The notes below the pieces were generated by a model. The model saw nothing but the letters and a program-made list of their open reading frames with translations, did not search any database and had not been told where the DNA came from. Below, piece by piece: positions 7,258-14,206 of a stretch of 14,206 nucleotides of DNA. The translations under genes and the position numbers were made by a program. How positions within the stretch are numbered: the stretch's first letter is position 1; every line of letters begins with the position of its first letter. The stretch is from the NCBI GenBank assembly GCA_934457515.1, contig CAKSHV010000008.1, forward strand, positions 1 to 14,206. Reading direction: 5' to 3'. Source of the stretch: an uncultured Clostridia bacterium. GTDB lineage: Bacteria > Bacillota > Clostridia > RGIG6154.

Positions 7258-8841
7258 ATGTATTTAGTACAGCTTAAGGAGGTGTTATACATAGATACAT
7301 TACAAATCATAATTGCAGTGGCTGCAGTGGTTGTATTCAGCATACTTTCATTCCTTTTGGGAATTTCATATAGAAAAAAGATTGCAGAAGCCGAAATAGG
7401 GAGCGCAGAAGAGCAGGCGAAAGTGCTCGTAAACGATGCCGTTAAGGCTGCCGAAAGCAAAAAACGTGAAATTTTACTGGAGGCGAAAGAAGAAACCCAC
7501 GCACTGAAAGCAGATCTTGAAAAAGAACTCAAAGACAGACGAAATGAAATGCAGCGCCAGGAGCGCCGCGTTCAGCAAAAAGAAGAAAATCTTGACCGCA
7601 AGGTTGAGAACCTTGAAAAAAAGGACGAAACGTTAAACAAAAAAATTAAAGAAGCAGAGGACATTAAAGAACAGGTTGCACAGACTCTTCAAAAAGAAAC
7701 CGAAATGCTTGAAAAGCTATCCGGGTTATCCGCGGCAGACGCCAAGGAATACCTGCTGAAAAACATGGAGAGCGAAATCCGTCACGAGGCGGCAATGCTC
7801 ATCAAAGAAGTGGAAAACAACGTGAAAGAGGAATCGGAAAAGCGCGCACGCAACATTTTAAGCGCCGCAATCCAGAAATGTTCCGCCGACCATGTGGCGG
7901 AAACCACCGTTTCCGTTGTCAACCTGCCCAGTGATGAAATGAAGGGCAGAATTATCGGACGTGAAGGACGAAACATCCGCACACTCGAACAGTTAACCGG
8001 CATTGACCTGATTATTGACGACACGCCCGAGGCAGTTGTTATTTCGGGCTTTGACCCCATCCGAAGAGAAGTGGCGCGCGTTGCGCTTGAAAAGCTCATC
8101 AGCGACGGAAGAATCCATCCCGCACGCATTGAGGAAACGGTTGAACGCGCACGCAGAGATGTGGACAACACCATTAAAGAAGAGGGTGAAAAAGCAACCT
8201 TCGACACCGGCGTTCACGGTCTGCATCCCGATATTATCAAGCTTTTGGGTAAGCTGAAATTCAGAACCAGCTACGGTCAGAATGTTTTAAAACACTCTAT
8301 CGAAGTTGCACAGCTCAGCGGCATTTTGGCAGACGAGCTTGGTCTTGACAATACCGTTGCCAAACGCGCAGGTTTGCTGCACGATATCGGCAAAGCGGTT
8401 GACCATGAAATTGAAGGCTCGCACGTTGAAATCGGCGTTGACATTTTAAGAAAGCACAAGGAAAGCCCCGAAATTATCAATGCGGTGCATGCACACCACG
8501 GCGATATTGAGGCAACTACTCCGCTTGCGTTTATCGTTCAGGCGGCAGACACCATTTCTGCGGCACGTCCGGGCGCAAGAAGAGAAAACATTGAAACCTA
8601 CATCAAACGTCTTGAGAAGTTAGAGGAAATTGCAAACTCCTTTGACGGTGTTGACCATTCGTTTGCCATTCAGGCAGGCCGTGAAATCCGCATTATGGTT
8701 AAGCCCGACAAGATTGATGATGATTCATCCGTAATTTTGGCAAGAGATATTGTAAAACGCATTGAAAGCGAATTGGAATATCCGGGTCAGATTAAGGTAA
8801 ATGTAATCCGCGAAACCCGCGCAATTGACTACGCAAAATAA
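7258..8841 (+). CDS. rny: Ribonuclease Y
   Basis: RNase Y is the membrane-anchored endoribonuclease that starts mRNA decay in many Firmicutes. The annotated start is the nearest canonical codon (ATG 7258, 527 aa), but it has no ribosome binding site. AAGGAGG at 7276-7282 and the family N-terminus both point to an ATA at 7291, giving 516 aa, the usual length. A GTG at 7228 would leave a leader of only about 8 bases. Numbering from 7291: a transmembrane helix at about 4-24; a long charged coiled coil at about 30-180 rich in E, K, R and Q; a KH RNA-binding domain from about 209 ([20 protein letters not shown]); and an HD metallo-domain with H335 and the H364-D365 pair in [12 protein letters not shown]. 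The C-terminus [21 protein letters not shown] is typical. It is transcribed alone and ends at a terminator. Confidence 0.96.
   Translation: MYLVQLKEVLYIDTLQIIIAVAAVVVFSILSFLLGISYRKKIAEAEIGSAEEQAKVLVNDAVKAAESKKREILLEAKEETHALKADLEKELKDRRNEMQRQERRVQQKEENLDRKVENLEKKDETLNKKIKEAEDIKEQVAQTLQKETEMLEKLSGLSAADAKEYLLKNMESEIRHEAAMLIKEVENNVKEESEKRARNILSAAIQKCSADHVAETTVSVVNLPSDEMKGRIIGREGRNIRTLEQLTGIDLIIDDTPEAVVISGFDPIRREVARVALEKLISDGRIHPARIEETVERARRDVDNTIKEEGEKATFDTGVHGLHPDIIKLLGKLKFRTSYGQNVLKHSIEVAQLSGILADELGLDNTVAKRAGLLHDIGKAVDHEIEGSHVEIGVDILRKHKESPEIINAVHAHHGDIEATTPLAFIVQAADTISAARPGARRENIETYIKRLEKLEEIANSFDGVDHSFAIQAGREIRIMVKPDKIDDDSSVILARDIVKRIESELEYPGQIKVNVIRETRAIDYAK
7276..7282 (+). promoter_or_regulatory. 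Ribosome binding site pointing to an ATA start for rny
   Basis: AAGGAGG is a full Shine-Dalgarno match. The in-frame codon 8 bases downstream (7291-7293) is ATA. No ATG, GTG or TTG in the rny frame lies at a usable distance after it; the GTG at 7282 overlaps the element itself. Confidence 0.75.
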
Positions 8842-8856
8842 TTTATTTTGAATTTG

Positions 8857-8890
8857 AAAATCCCGATTCCGTTTGGAATCGGGATTTTTT
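8857..8890. terminator. Bidirectional intrinsic terminator between rny and sipL
   Basis: A perfect 14-bp stem (8857-8870 with 8875-8888) encloses the loop GTTT. The core is TCCCGATTCC paired with GGAATCGGGA. On the + strand it ends in TTTTTT (8885-8890), directly after rny. On the - strand the arm ends in TTTT followed by CAAATTC, so it probably also ends sipL transcription. Confidence 0.9.
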
Positions 8891-8920
8891 CGCATTGATA
8901 AAATCGCCGCATTTTTAGGG

Positions 8921-8956
8921 GTACAGATATTCGAAAGTTATCTGTACTTCGGTACA
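8921..8956 (-). other. Nested inverted repeats around the sipL stop codon
   Basis: A perfect 9-bp inverted repeat, GTACAGATA (8921-8929) and TATCTGTAC (8939-8947), encloses a 9-base loop and includes part of the sipL TAA (8938-8940). A second repeat, TGTAC-TTCG-GTACA (8943-8956), shares the GTAC at 8944-8947, so the two hairpins exclude each other in RNA. On the sipL strand no U-run follows, so neither resembles an intrinsic terminator. Confidence 0.5.
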
Positions 8957-10470
8957 ATCAGCCGTTTGCCGGCTATGCGGGTCGATTCGGTTAAGCCGTT
9001 TACTTCCATAATTGCCGCAACCGAAGTGGAATACCTCTTGGCAACGTCCCACAGTGTGTCGTTTTCCTGTGCAAAACAAACGGTGAGCGACGCCGCTTTC
9101 AGCGCGTTTTTCTCCTCCGTCAGCTCCGCCTCGGTAATCACCTTTTCTTCCTTTTTTTGCAGCAGCAAGCCTTTGAGTTCAATGTTTCCGCGGATATCCG
9201 CCGTACTGTCGCCGTTTAATGTGTAACTCATGCCTGTAACAGAGGCGTTTACATACGCCTCAGCACCGTTCCCTGCCGAGCTTGCCACCGTTTCTTCAAA
9301 CGGAATCTCCTGCTTTATGCTGTACACCGGCTGCGTATCGTCGGCTGTTATGTACATAAAATACACGTCTGCCGTACCCTTTACCGTCACACTGCTTTCG
9401 CTTTTGGAAATACTGTCCACCCGCGCGGTTGATACCACATCATAGACCTTTTCAACTGCCGGCGCACCGCTTAAATCCAAGCGGCCTTTCACGCCGGTCT
9501 GCACATAAATCTCGCCCGCATTCTCCTGCAAATCCGCAATCGCGCACACGGTTTTTGTTTTGTGCGTAATACCGTAGCAATCGGAAAGCAGCGTTTTCGT
9601 GCACGGCTCAAACGCGTCCGCGCGCCATTCGGCAGTAATCTCCAAATCGACCAGTCGTGCCTTTCCATCTTCGTCCGCTTCTAACGAATGTTTAAAACCG
9701 CAAACTTCTATATTGTTTGTTAAAAACCAGTCTTCCGTAACACCGTCAATATCCAAAATTTCGGTAAACGGAACCGAAAGAGATACCGAACAGGGCTTAA
9801 ACTCTGCATCGTCCACATATAAAATCACAACATCCGCGTCCGCTTTAACAATCACTTTGTTGTTAATTACTTTCACGCTTTTGTTGGAAATTTTGCCGTC
9901 CATGCGCAAAATTTCCTGAACGGCGGGCTGCTCACGCGCAATTTCAACCTTTTCGTTTATCGAAAGCAGCTTGCGGAACGTGCCGCAGTTTTTCATGTAT
10001 CGAACAGTTTTAAACTGCTTTTCAATCTCGTCTCCCTCCAAATCGGAAACCGCCTCGATTTCACTTTCCTTCATGACCGACGCGTTTAGGTCGATTGCCG
10101 CTTTAACGGTAATCTTTCTGCCGTTTAACAGCCTGTACTCCACCCGGTCCGCCGCACATTGCACATCGCACCGCATGCCCGGCGCGGCACCCGGTACGTC
10201 AATCACATCGGTAAAAGTCGATTTTGCCGCAACTCCTTTTGCCTCGTTGTCCTCCGAAAGATAGACCACATTAAAATCCACCGAGCCGTACACCAAAACG
10301 CGCTCGCTTTGCACTTCACAGTCGGTAATCACACAGGTTGCATAGCTTTCCGCAACCTTTACCGCATCCGGCTTTGTGTCGGGCACAATAATGTCCGCTT
10401 CGGCCGTTGTTCTGCCCTTGTTTGTGCCAAGTACATCGGATATTCTTAAACTTTCCTTTTTAACCTCCAT
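8938..10470 (-). CDS. sipL: SipL-like SPOCS/LysM spore-coat morphogenetic protein
   Basis: The product (510 aa) has repeated SPOCS (DUF3794) modules and a C-terminal LysM domain, the architecture of clostridial SipL. SipL binds SpoIVA on the forespore surface and tethers the coat, the role SpoVID plays in Bacillus. Three copies of one strand pattern are visible: RVLVYGSVDFNVVYLSEDN near residue 75, KVIVKADADVVILYVDD near 205 and SVTVKGTADVYFMYITADD near 360. The LysM covers about 462-510 and contains NDTLWDVAKRY. No signal peptide or membrane segment is seen, as expected for a mother-cell protein. ATG 10470 is chosen because AAAGGA precedes it by 8 bases and MEVKKESLRI fits the family; ATG 10488 would add 6 residues with a weak site. 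It is divergent from gerA. Other SPOCS-LysM proteins exist, so SipL identity is likely but not certain. Confidence 0.85.
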   Translation of the reverse strand: MEVKKESLRISDVLGTNKGRTTAEADIIVPDTKPDAVKVAESYATCVITDCEVQSERVLVYGSVDFNVVYLSEDNEAKGVAAKSTFTDVIDVPGAAPGMRCDVQCAADRVEYRLLNGRKITVKAAIDLNASVMKESEIEAVSDLEGDEIEKQFKTVRYMKNCGTFRKLLSINEKVEIAREQPAVQEILRMDGKISNKSVKVINNKVIVKADADVVILYVDDAEFKPCSVSLSVPFTEILDIDGVTEDWFLTNNIEVCGFKHSLEADEDGKARLVDLEITAEWRADAFEPCTKTLLSDCYGITHKTKTVCAIADLQENAGEIYVQTGVKGRLDLSGAPAVEKVYDVVSTARVDSISKSESSVTVKGTADVYFMYITADDTQPVYSIKQEIPFEETVASSAGNGAEAYVNASVTGMSYTLNGDSTADIRGNIELKGLLLQKKEEKVITEAELTEEKNALKAASLTVCFAQENDTLWDVAKRYSTSVAAIMEVNGLTESTRIAGKRLIVPKYR

Positions 10471-10483
10471 TTTGTTCATCCTT

Positions 10484-10540
10484 TCCATATTTCTTTTCGC
10501 TGTTCCATCATACGCTTTTTTACTTCAAATTATGTATAGT
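10484..10540. promoter_or_regulatory. Candidate divergent sporulation promoters for sipL and gerA
   Basis: No good sigma-A promoter was found here. Rightward, CATCATA (10506-10512) fits the sigma-G -10 pattern CATnHTA, with CCATA (10485-10489) 16 bases upstream as a poor -35. Leftward, CGTATGAT (10507-10514) partly matches a sigma-E -10, and ACATAAT lies 14 bases upstream as a partial -35. The two -10 candidates overlap. Both reads are weak pattern matches in AT-rich DNA, supported mainly by the known timing of these gene families. Confidence 0.3.
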
Positions 10541-10568
10541 TTAGCAGAGAAAGGAAAATACTAAAGGC

Positions 10569-12167
10569 ATGAAACCACTAAATATCTTAAAAAAAATATT
10601 TTGCTATTCCCCAAACGACGAGCAGCCGAAATACGTTTTCGATACCCATTCATCACCCAAAACGCTTGAAATGCCGAACACGGAAAGGCACATTTCCAAG
10701 CGGTATGATGAAAATCTACAGTTTGTATCTGCCGTATATTCTCTGCCCGAAAATGCAGACATTAAAGTGCGCGAATTTCAAATCGGCAGTAAAACAAAGG
10801 CTTTTTTACTGTTCATTGAAGGTCTTGTAAAAGACGACAGCGTAAACACCGACATTTTGGGCCCGCTTATGCTGCTGCCAAACGCCGAAGCAGATTTTAA
10901 AACCCTGCACGACAGCCTGCTTTTAAACAACCAGGTGACCACCGCAGACACGTTTAAATCCGCCTTTGACGATGTGAATATGGGCAACTGCCTTTTGTTT
11001 GTTGACGGTTTGGATTCCGCATTTTCATTAGACGTAAAAGGGTGGGAGCGCCGCGGAATCGACGCGCCGGTTACCGAACACGTTATCTACGGCCCGCATG
11101 AGGGGTTTAACGAAAACTATAAAGTAAACACCGCGCTGATTCGCAAAAATGTGCGCAGCGACGCACTGGTGTGCGAAACATTGCCTGTCGGGAAAGTCAG
11201 CCAAACGCCGTGCGCGCTTTTGTATATGAAAAACATTGCAAATCCCGCCTTGGTTGAAGAAATCAAAAAGCGCCTGAAAAACATAGACACCGACTATATT
11301 TACGAATGCGGCGAGCTGGAACAGTTCATCGAAGATTCGACTTTTGCCCTGTCCCCGCAGTTTTTAACCACCGAACGCCCGGACAAAACGTCCTCCGCAC
11401 TGATTGAGGGAAAAATCGCGCTGATTGTGCACGGCAGTCCGTTTGCGTTAATCGCCCCCGTTTCGTTTGCCGACTTTTTAACCACAACCGAGGACAAATA
11501 CGTTCGGTTTCCGTTTGCCGTTTTAATGAAGTTTATTCGGCTAATCGGCATTGTTTCGTCCTTTTTACTGTCCGGATTATACATCGCCATTGTGAACTTT
11601 CATCACGAAATGATTCCCGCGGACCTGCTTTTTGCCATTGAGGCAGCGCGCGAGGCGGTGCCCTTTGCCGCCCTGTTTGAGCTTTTGCTGATGGAAATTG
11701 CATTTGACATTATCCGCGAGGCAAGCTTGCGTGTTCCCTCACCCATCGGCTCAACGGTAGGAATCATCGGCGGGTTGGTTGTCGGGCAGGCGGCGGTTTC
11801 GGCAAACCTCGTCAGCCCCATTGCCATAATCATCGTGTCGCTGACCGGTATCGGCTCGTTTGCAACGCCGAACTATGCCCTAAATTTCACATTCCGTTTT
11901 GCGCGCTACATTTACATTCTCCTGGGCGCGGTTTGGGGATTTTTCGGCATTGCGGCAGGCATTTTCCTGCACGCCGCCATGTTATCTGCGGTAAATTCTC
12001 TGGGTGTCCCACTGCTGACTGCCCTTGCGGGCGACAACCGCGAAAGTGCCCTTTCCTATCTGTTCCGCCGCCCGATTTGGAAACACGAATTCCGCCATTC
12101 CTATGTCAACGCGCAGAAAACGCGCGTTCAGGCAGACATCAGCAGAAAGTGGGTGGATAAAGAATGA
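10569..12167 (+). CDS. gerA: Spore germination protein GerA-family A subunit
   Basis: This is the A subunit of a GerA-type germinant receptor in the spore inner membrane; it is thought to contribute to an oligomeric channel that opens on nutrient binding. It has 532 aa. A soluble N-terminal region spans about 1-315. The membrane part follows, with helices near 322-345, 394-412, 416-435 and 446-468. Family motifs are EGKIALIVHGSPFALIAP (280-297), REAVPFAALFELLLMEI (361-377), REASLRVPSPIG (383-394) and GQAAVSANLVSPI (406-418). In the first motif the usual Asp before GSP is His (residue 288). The C-terminal tail is basic, as usual. ATG 10569 has AAAGGA about 14 bases upstream, a rather long spacing. 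Its stop overlaps the gerB ATG (ATGA). The germinant cannot be predicted. Confidence 0.94.
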   Translation: MKPLNILKKIFCYSPNDEQPKYVFDTHSSPKTLEMPNTERHISKRYDENLQFVSAVYSLPENADIKVREFQIGSKTKAFLLFIEGLVKDDSVNTDILGPLMLLPNAEADFKTLHDSLLLNNQVTTADTFKSAFDDVNMGNCLLFVDGLDSAFSLDVKGWERRGIDAPVTEHVIYGPHEGFNENYKVNTALIRKNVRSDALVCETLPVGKVSQTPCALLYMKNIANPALVEEIKKRLKNIDTDYIYECGELEQFIEDSTFALSPQFLTTERPDKTSSALIEGKIALIVHGSPFALIAPVSFADFLTTTEDKYVRFPFAVLMKFIRLIGIVSSFLLSGLYIAIVNFHHEMIPADLLFAIEAAREAVPFAALFELLLMEIAFDIIREASLRVPSPIGSTVGIIGGLVVGQAAVSANLVSPIAIIIVSLTGIGSFATPNYALNFTFRFARYIYILLGAVWGFFGIAAGIFLHAAMLSAVNSLGVPLLTALAGDNRESALSYLFRRPIWKHEFRHSYVNAQKTRVQADISRKWVDKE

Positions 12168-13219
12168 CAACGTATAAACTTTCGGGTTTTGAGGCAACCG
12201 TGCTGATTATCAATCTCTTATGCTGCAAGCTGTTTTTGCTGACCCCCTTGATTTTTGCCGAAAATTCGGGCAGCGGCGCATTGATAACCGTTTGTTTTAT
12301 ATTTGTGCTTGCGTTTTTGGTGTTTGGCATTTATGTGAAAAAAAGCGGCGGAAAACCCGTTTTTTCACTTATCGGAAATCCATTTGTCCGCGCCGTTTTC
12401 GGCGCGCTTTCCTGCCTGCTTTTGGTGTTTTGCGGTGCTGTGACGTTCAGCCGCATTTTATACTATGCAAAAGCCATGGCATACCCCAAAACGCCGCTGG
12501 TTTTTCTTGCACTGCCCCTCGGCATTTCCTCTGTACTCTGCGCGCGGACAGGCTTAAAAAGCGTCGGAAAAACACACGGCTTTTTTGTGCCTTTGTTATA
12601 CACCGTTTTGATTGTCCTTGTGCTGTTAAGCGCAAAATCCTTTCGGTTTACGGGGCTCACACCCGTTTTGGGAAAAGGATTTTATGCGGTGTTCGGCAGC
12701 GGATTTTTTCTGCTTTCCTCGCTGTTTGAGTCACTTGTGCTTTTCTTTCTGCCCGCCTTTACAAACGCACCGATAAAAAAAGTGGGATTCAGCGCCCTTT
12801 CGGCGTCGTTTGCGTACTACCTTTTTGTCATCGGCGGATTTTTGTTAATCGGCGGCAAAGCGCAGACTCTGCCTGTGTTTTCGGTTATCCGTGCAAGCTT
12901 TTTCAGCCGCACCGACTCGCTGTTTTTGCTTTTATATGCAACAGCCGGCATGCTATACCTTGCCTCTGTCATTTATTTTTCCGCTTTCATCTTCGCAAAA
13001 ACCTTTAAAGTACCGCACGTAAAGCCTTTAATTATCCCGATTGCGCTGATTATTCTGTCCTTTGCGGAGATAAGTTTTTTCAATCCTGAAGAACAGTTCG
13101 TCATTCAAAACATGCAAAAAATTTTATGGGTCATTCCGTTCTTGCTGCCCGTTTGTTTTGCGTGTTTTAAACCGCAGGCCAAGCATAAAAAGGAGGATGT
13201 GCCATGCGAAAAGCACTGA
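12164..13219 (+). CDS. gerB: Spore germination protein GerB-family permease subunit
   Basis: The B subunit is a polytopic membrane protein of the amino acid/polyamine/organocation permease superfamily (GerAB/ArcD/ProY branch) and is regarded as the nutrient-sensing subunit of the receptor. At 351 aa with about ten hydrophobic segments, it fits the family's usual ten helices. The first helix begins just after the short N-terminus TTYKLSGFEATVLI, and a basic Lys-rich tail ends the protein. The middle is rich in Leu, Phe, Val and Ala with few charged residues. Its ATG lies within the ATGA overlap with gerA, and its last 16 bases overlap gerC. Identity rests on hydrophobic pattern plus position between gerA and gerC, because GerB sequences diverge quickly. 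Confidence 0.9.
   Translation: MTTYKLSGFEATVLIINLLCCKLFLLTPLIFAENSGSGALITVCFIFVLAFLVFGIYVKKSGGKPVFSLIGNPFVRAVFGALSCLLLVFCGAVTFSRILYYAKAMAYPKTPLVFLALPLGISSVLCARTGLKSVGKTHGFFVPLLYTVLIVLVLLSAKSFRFTGLTPVLGKGFYAVFGSGFFLLSSLFESLVLFFLPAFTNAPIKKVGFSALSASFAYYLFVIGGFLLIGGKAQTLPVFSVIRASFFSRTDSLFLLLYATAGMLYLASVIYFSAFIFAKTFKVPHVKPLIIPIALIILSFAEISFFNPEEQFVIQNMQKILWVIPFLLPVCFACFKPQAKHKKEDVPCEKH
13190..13196 (+). promoter_or_regulatory. Ribosome binding site of gerC inside gerB
   Basis: AAGGAGG lies 7 bases before the gerC ATG (13204), within the last codons of gerB. It fixes the gerC start despite the 16-base overlap of the two genes and gives gerC a stronger site than gerA has. Confidence 0.85.
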
Positions 13220-14206
13220 TTTTACTGCCCGTCTTTTTCTGCTTGTTTATCGCAGGCTGTTACGATTCGACCGAGATTGACGATTTGGCGTATGTGGTTG
13301 CAATCGGAATTGACAAGGGCACGGACGATGCCACGCTCGTTACTTTTCAATATGCCGTTCCCCTTAACATAAGCGGCGGTGCGGATTCTTCGGGCGGCGA
13401 GGGTTCGCCTTTATCGTCCGTCACATTTGAAACAAACACGGTCCACCTTGCCGCCGACATGGCAAACGATAAAATGGCAAAAATCACCGACCTGTCGCAC
13501 ATTAAGCTTATTGTTTTTTCGGAAGACATTGCAAAAGAGGGACTTTCCGCTTACCGCACGGATTTGCGCGAGGCGCTTGACATTCGCCCTGACACCTGTC
13601 TTGCAGTGTGCAAGGGCAAGGCGAAAAACTGTTTAAGTGCCGTATCCACCCCGCTTGAATTAAACCCCTCCCGCTATTACGAGGACTATTTTTCAAACGC
13701 CGAGTCGGTGTATTCGGTGCGGCAGCAGGCAGGCGAATTTTTTGACGGAAAAAGCGACTTTCCGCTTCCCTATTTAACCTACGACACGGTTTTGCAAACC
13801 GACGGCATGGCAATTATCAAAAACGACCGCATGCAGGCGCATTATTTTGCGGAAGACGCCGTGATTTACAACCTTTTAAAAAACGAATTTACCGACTTGA
13901 AGTTTGAAACGGAAGAAGGCGTTTTTCGCCTGGACGCACGTCTGCCGCCTGCATTTCGCGTTCAAACCGGCGATAAACCGAACATTTCTGTTTCACTTTC
14001 CCTCACGGGCGAAGCGGTAACCGGCGCCGAGCTGATTGCAAGCAGCGAAAAAGCCGAACAGGTTTTGTGCACAGCGCTAAAAAAACGCATTTTGAATTTT
14101 TTGTATAAAACGCAGAAAACCGACTGCGACATTTTAGGCATCGGTGACCACGCAAAGAAAAATTTCCTGACCGAGCAAGGGTTTAACGCCTATGCCTGGC
14201 AGGAAA
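13204..14206 (+). CDS. gerC: Ger(x)C-family germination lipoprotein, 3'-truncated by window end
   Basis: The C subunit of the germinant receptor is a lipoprotein on the outer face of the spore inner membrane, needed for receptor function. The frame is open for 334 codons to the window edge; family lengths suggest only a few dozen residues are missing. A signal peptide of about 18 residues (MRKALILLPVFFCLFIAG) ends in the lipobox FIAGC, with lipidated Cys19. Next comes YDSTEIDDLAYVVAIGIDKG, the conserved opening of Ger(x)C proteins, with Tyr where Trp commonly follows the Cys. The later part (AESVYSVRQQAGEFF, then MAIIKNDRMQAHYF) matches the order of domains in the family. It overlaps gerB by 16 bases. 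The gene is intact as far as visible. Confidence 0.93.
   Translation, partial: MRKALILLPVFFCLFIAGCYDSTEIDDLAYVVAIGIDKGTDDATLVTFQYAVPLNISGGADSSGGEGSPLSSVTFETNTVHLAADMANDKMAKITDLSHIKLIVFSEDIAKEGLSAYRTDLREALDIRPDTCLAVCKGKAKNCLSAVSTPLELNPSRYYEDYFSNAESVYSVRQQAGEFFDGKSDFPLPYLTYDTVLQTDGMAIIKNDRMQAHYFAEDAVIYNLLKNEFTDLKFETEEGVFRLDARLPPAFRVQTGDKPNISVSLSLTGEAVTGAELIASSEKAEQVLCTALKKRILNFLYKTQKTDCDILGIGDHAKKNFLTEQGFNAYAWQE

Noticed and set aside
7228-7290. Extended N-terminus of RNase Y from GTG 7228
   Set aside because: It would start about 8 bases after the predicted transcription start, has no ribosome binding site, and adds residues absent from the family.
7782-8207. 141-codon frame on the - strand opposite rny
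   Set aside because: It lies fully antisense to the KH-encoding part of rny and has no family-like features.
12389-12406. GC-rich 7-bp hairpin with a TTTT loop inside gerB
   Set aside because: Only a short T-run follows, and gerC continues in the same operon. It looks like a coding coincidence rather than an attenuator.
12220-12729. A 169-codon frame inside gerB on the same strand
   Set aside because: It is rich in Arg, Cys and Phe as expected from a shifted hydrophobic gene, while the gerB frame is intact from end to end.
1-14206. Defence system, mobile element, CRISPR array or tRNA
   Set aside because: No direct repeat array, transposase, integrase, nuclease cluster, attachment-like repeats or cloverleaf sequence was seen. 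All larger frames are explained by housekeeping and sporulation genes.

Overview
The window looks like a chromosomal segment of a spore-forming member of the Clostridia. Support comes from an intact gerA-gerB-gerC germinant-receptor operon, a SipL-type SPOCS/LysM spore-coat morphogenetic protein (the clostridial counterpart of Bacillus SpoVID), an RNase Y, strong AGGAGG-type ribosome binding sites, and ATG/GTG/TTG starts in tightly packed operons. No mobile element, CRISPR array, rRNA or tRNA gene was seen. Almost every base belongs to a recognisable gene; no gene-free stretch exceeds about 130 bp.

Layout. (1) Positions 1-253 hold the 3' end of a rightward gene for a parallel beta-helix protein. 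It ends at a bidirectional hairpin terminator (261-302). (2) Positions 306-7095 hold a leftward nine-gene operon in transcription order fhs, tsaE, tsaB, rpiB, a dCMP-deaminase-family gene, tsaC, rimI, tsaD, ybaK. It is driven by a good sigma-A promoter (7137-7165) and has gaps of a few tens of bases at most, plus two 4-base start/stop overlaps. (3) A divergent sigma-A promoter (7185-7213) drives rny, which ends at a second bidirectional terminator (8857-8890). (4) The leftward sipL gene converges on that terminator. (5) About 80 bp upstream of sipL, the rightward gerA-gerB-gerC operon begins. gerC runs off the right edge.

How the genes fit together. The leftward operon carries all four bacterial t6A37 tRNA-modification genes. 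TsaC makes threonylcarbamoyl-AMP, and TsaD with TsaB and TsaE transfers the group to A37 of ANN-decoding tRNAs. It also carries the acetyltransferase RimI, the YbaK-type Cys-tRNA deacylase and formate-THF ligase, which feeds 10-formyl-THF to purine synthesis and fMet-tRNA. Most of the operon therefore concerns translation accuracy and one-carbon supply. rpiB and the dCMP deaminase are metabolic passengers that usually travel with tsaC in Firmicutes. The right part is a sporulation/germination locus: SipL attaches coat to SpoIVA on the forespore, and GerA/B/C form an inner-membrane nutrient receptor.

The most notable points are these: rny has no normal start codon at the place set by its ribosome binding site and by homology (an ATA sits there); the t6A operon appears to be an interleaving of two usually separate gene blocks; and candidate promoters for sipL and gerA may overlap in their -10 regions. 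I found no evidence of a wholly new system.
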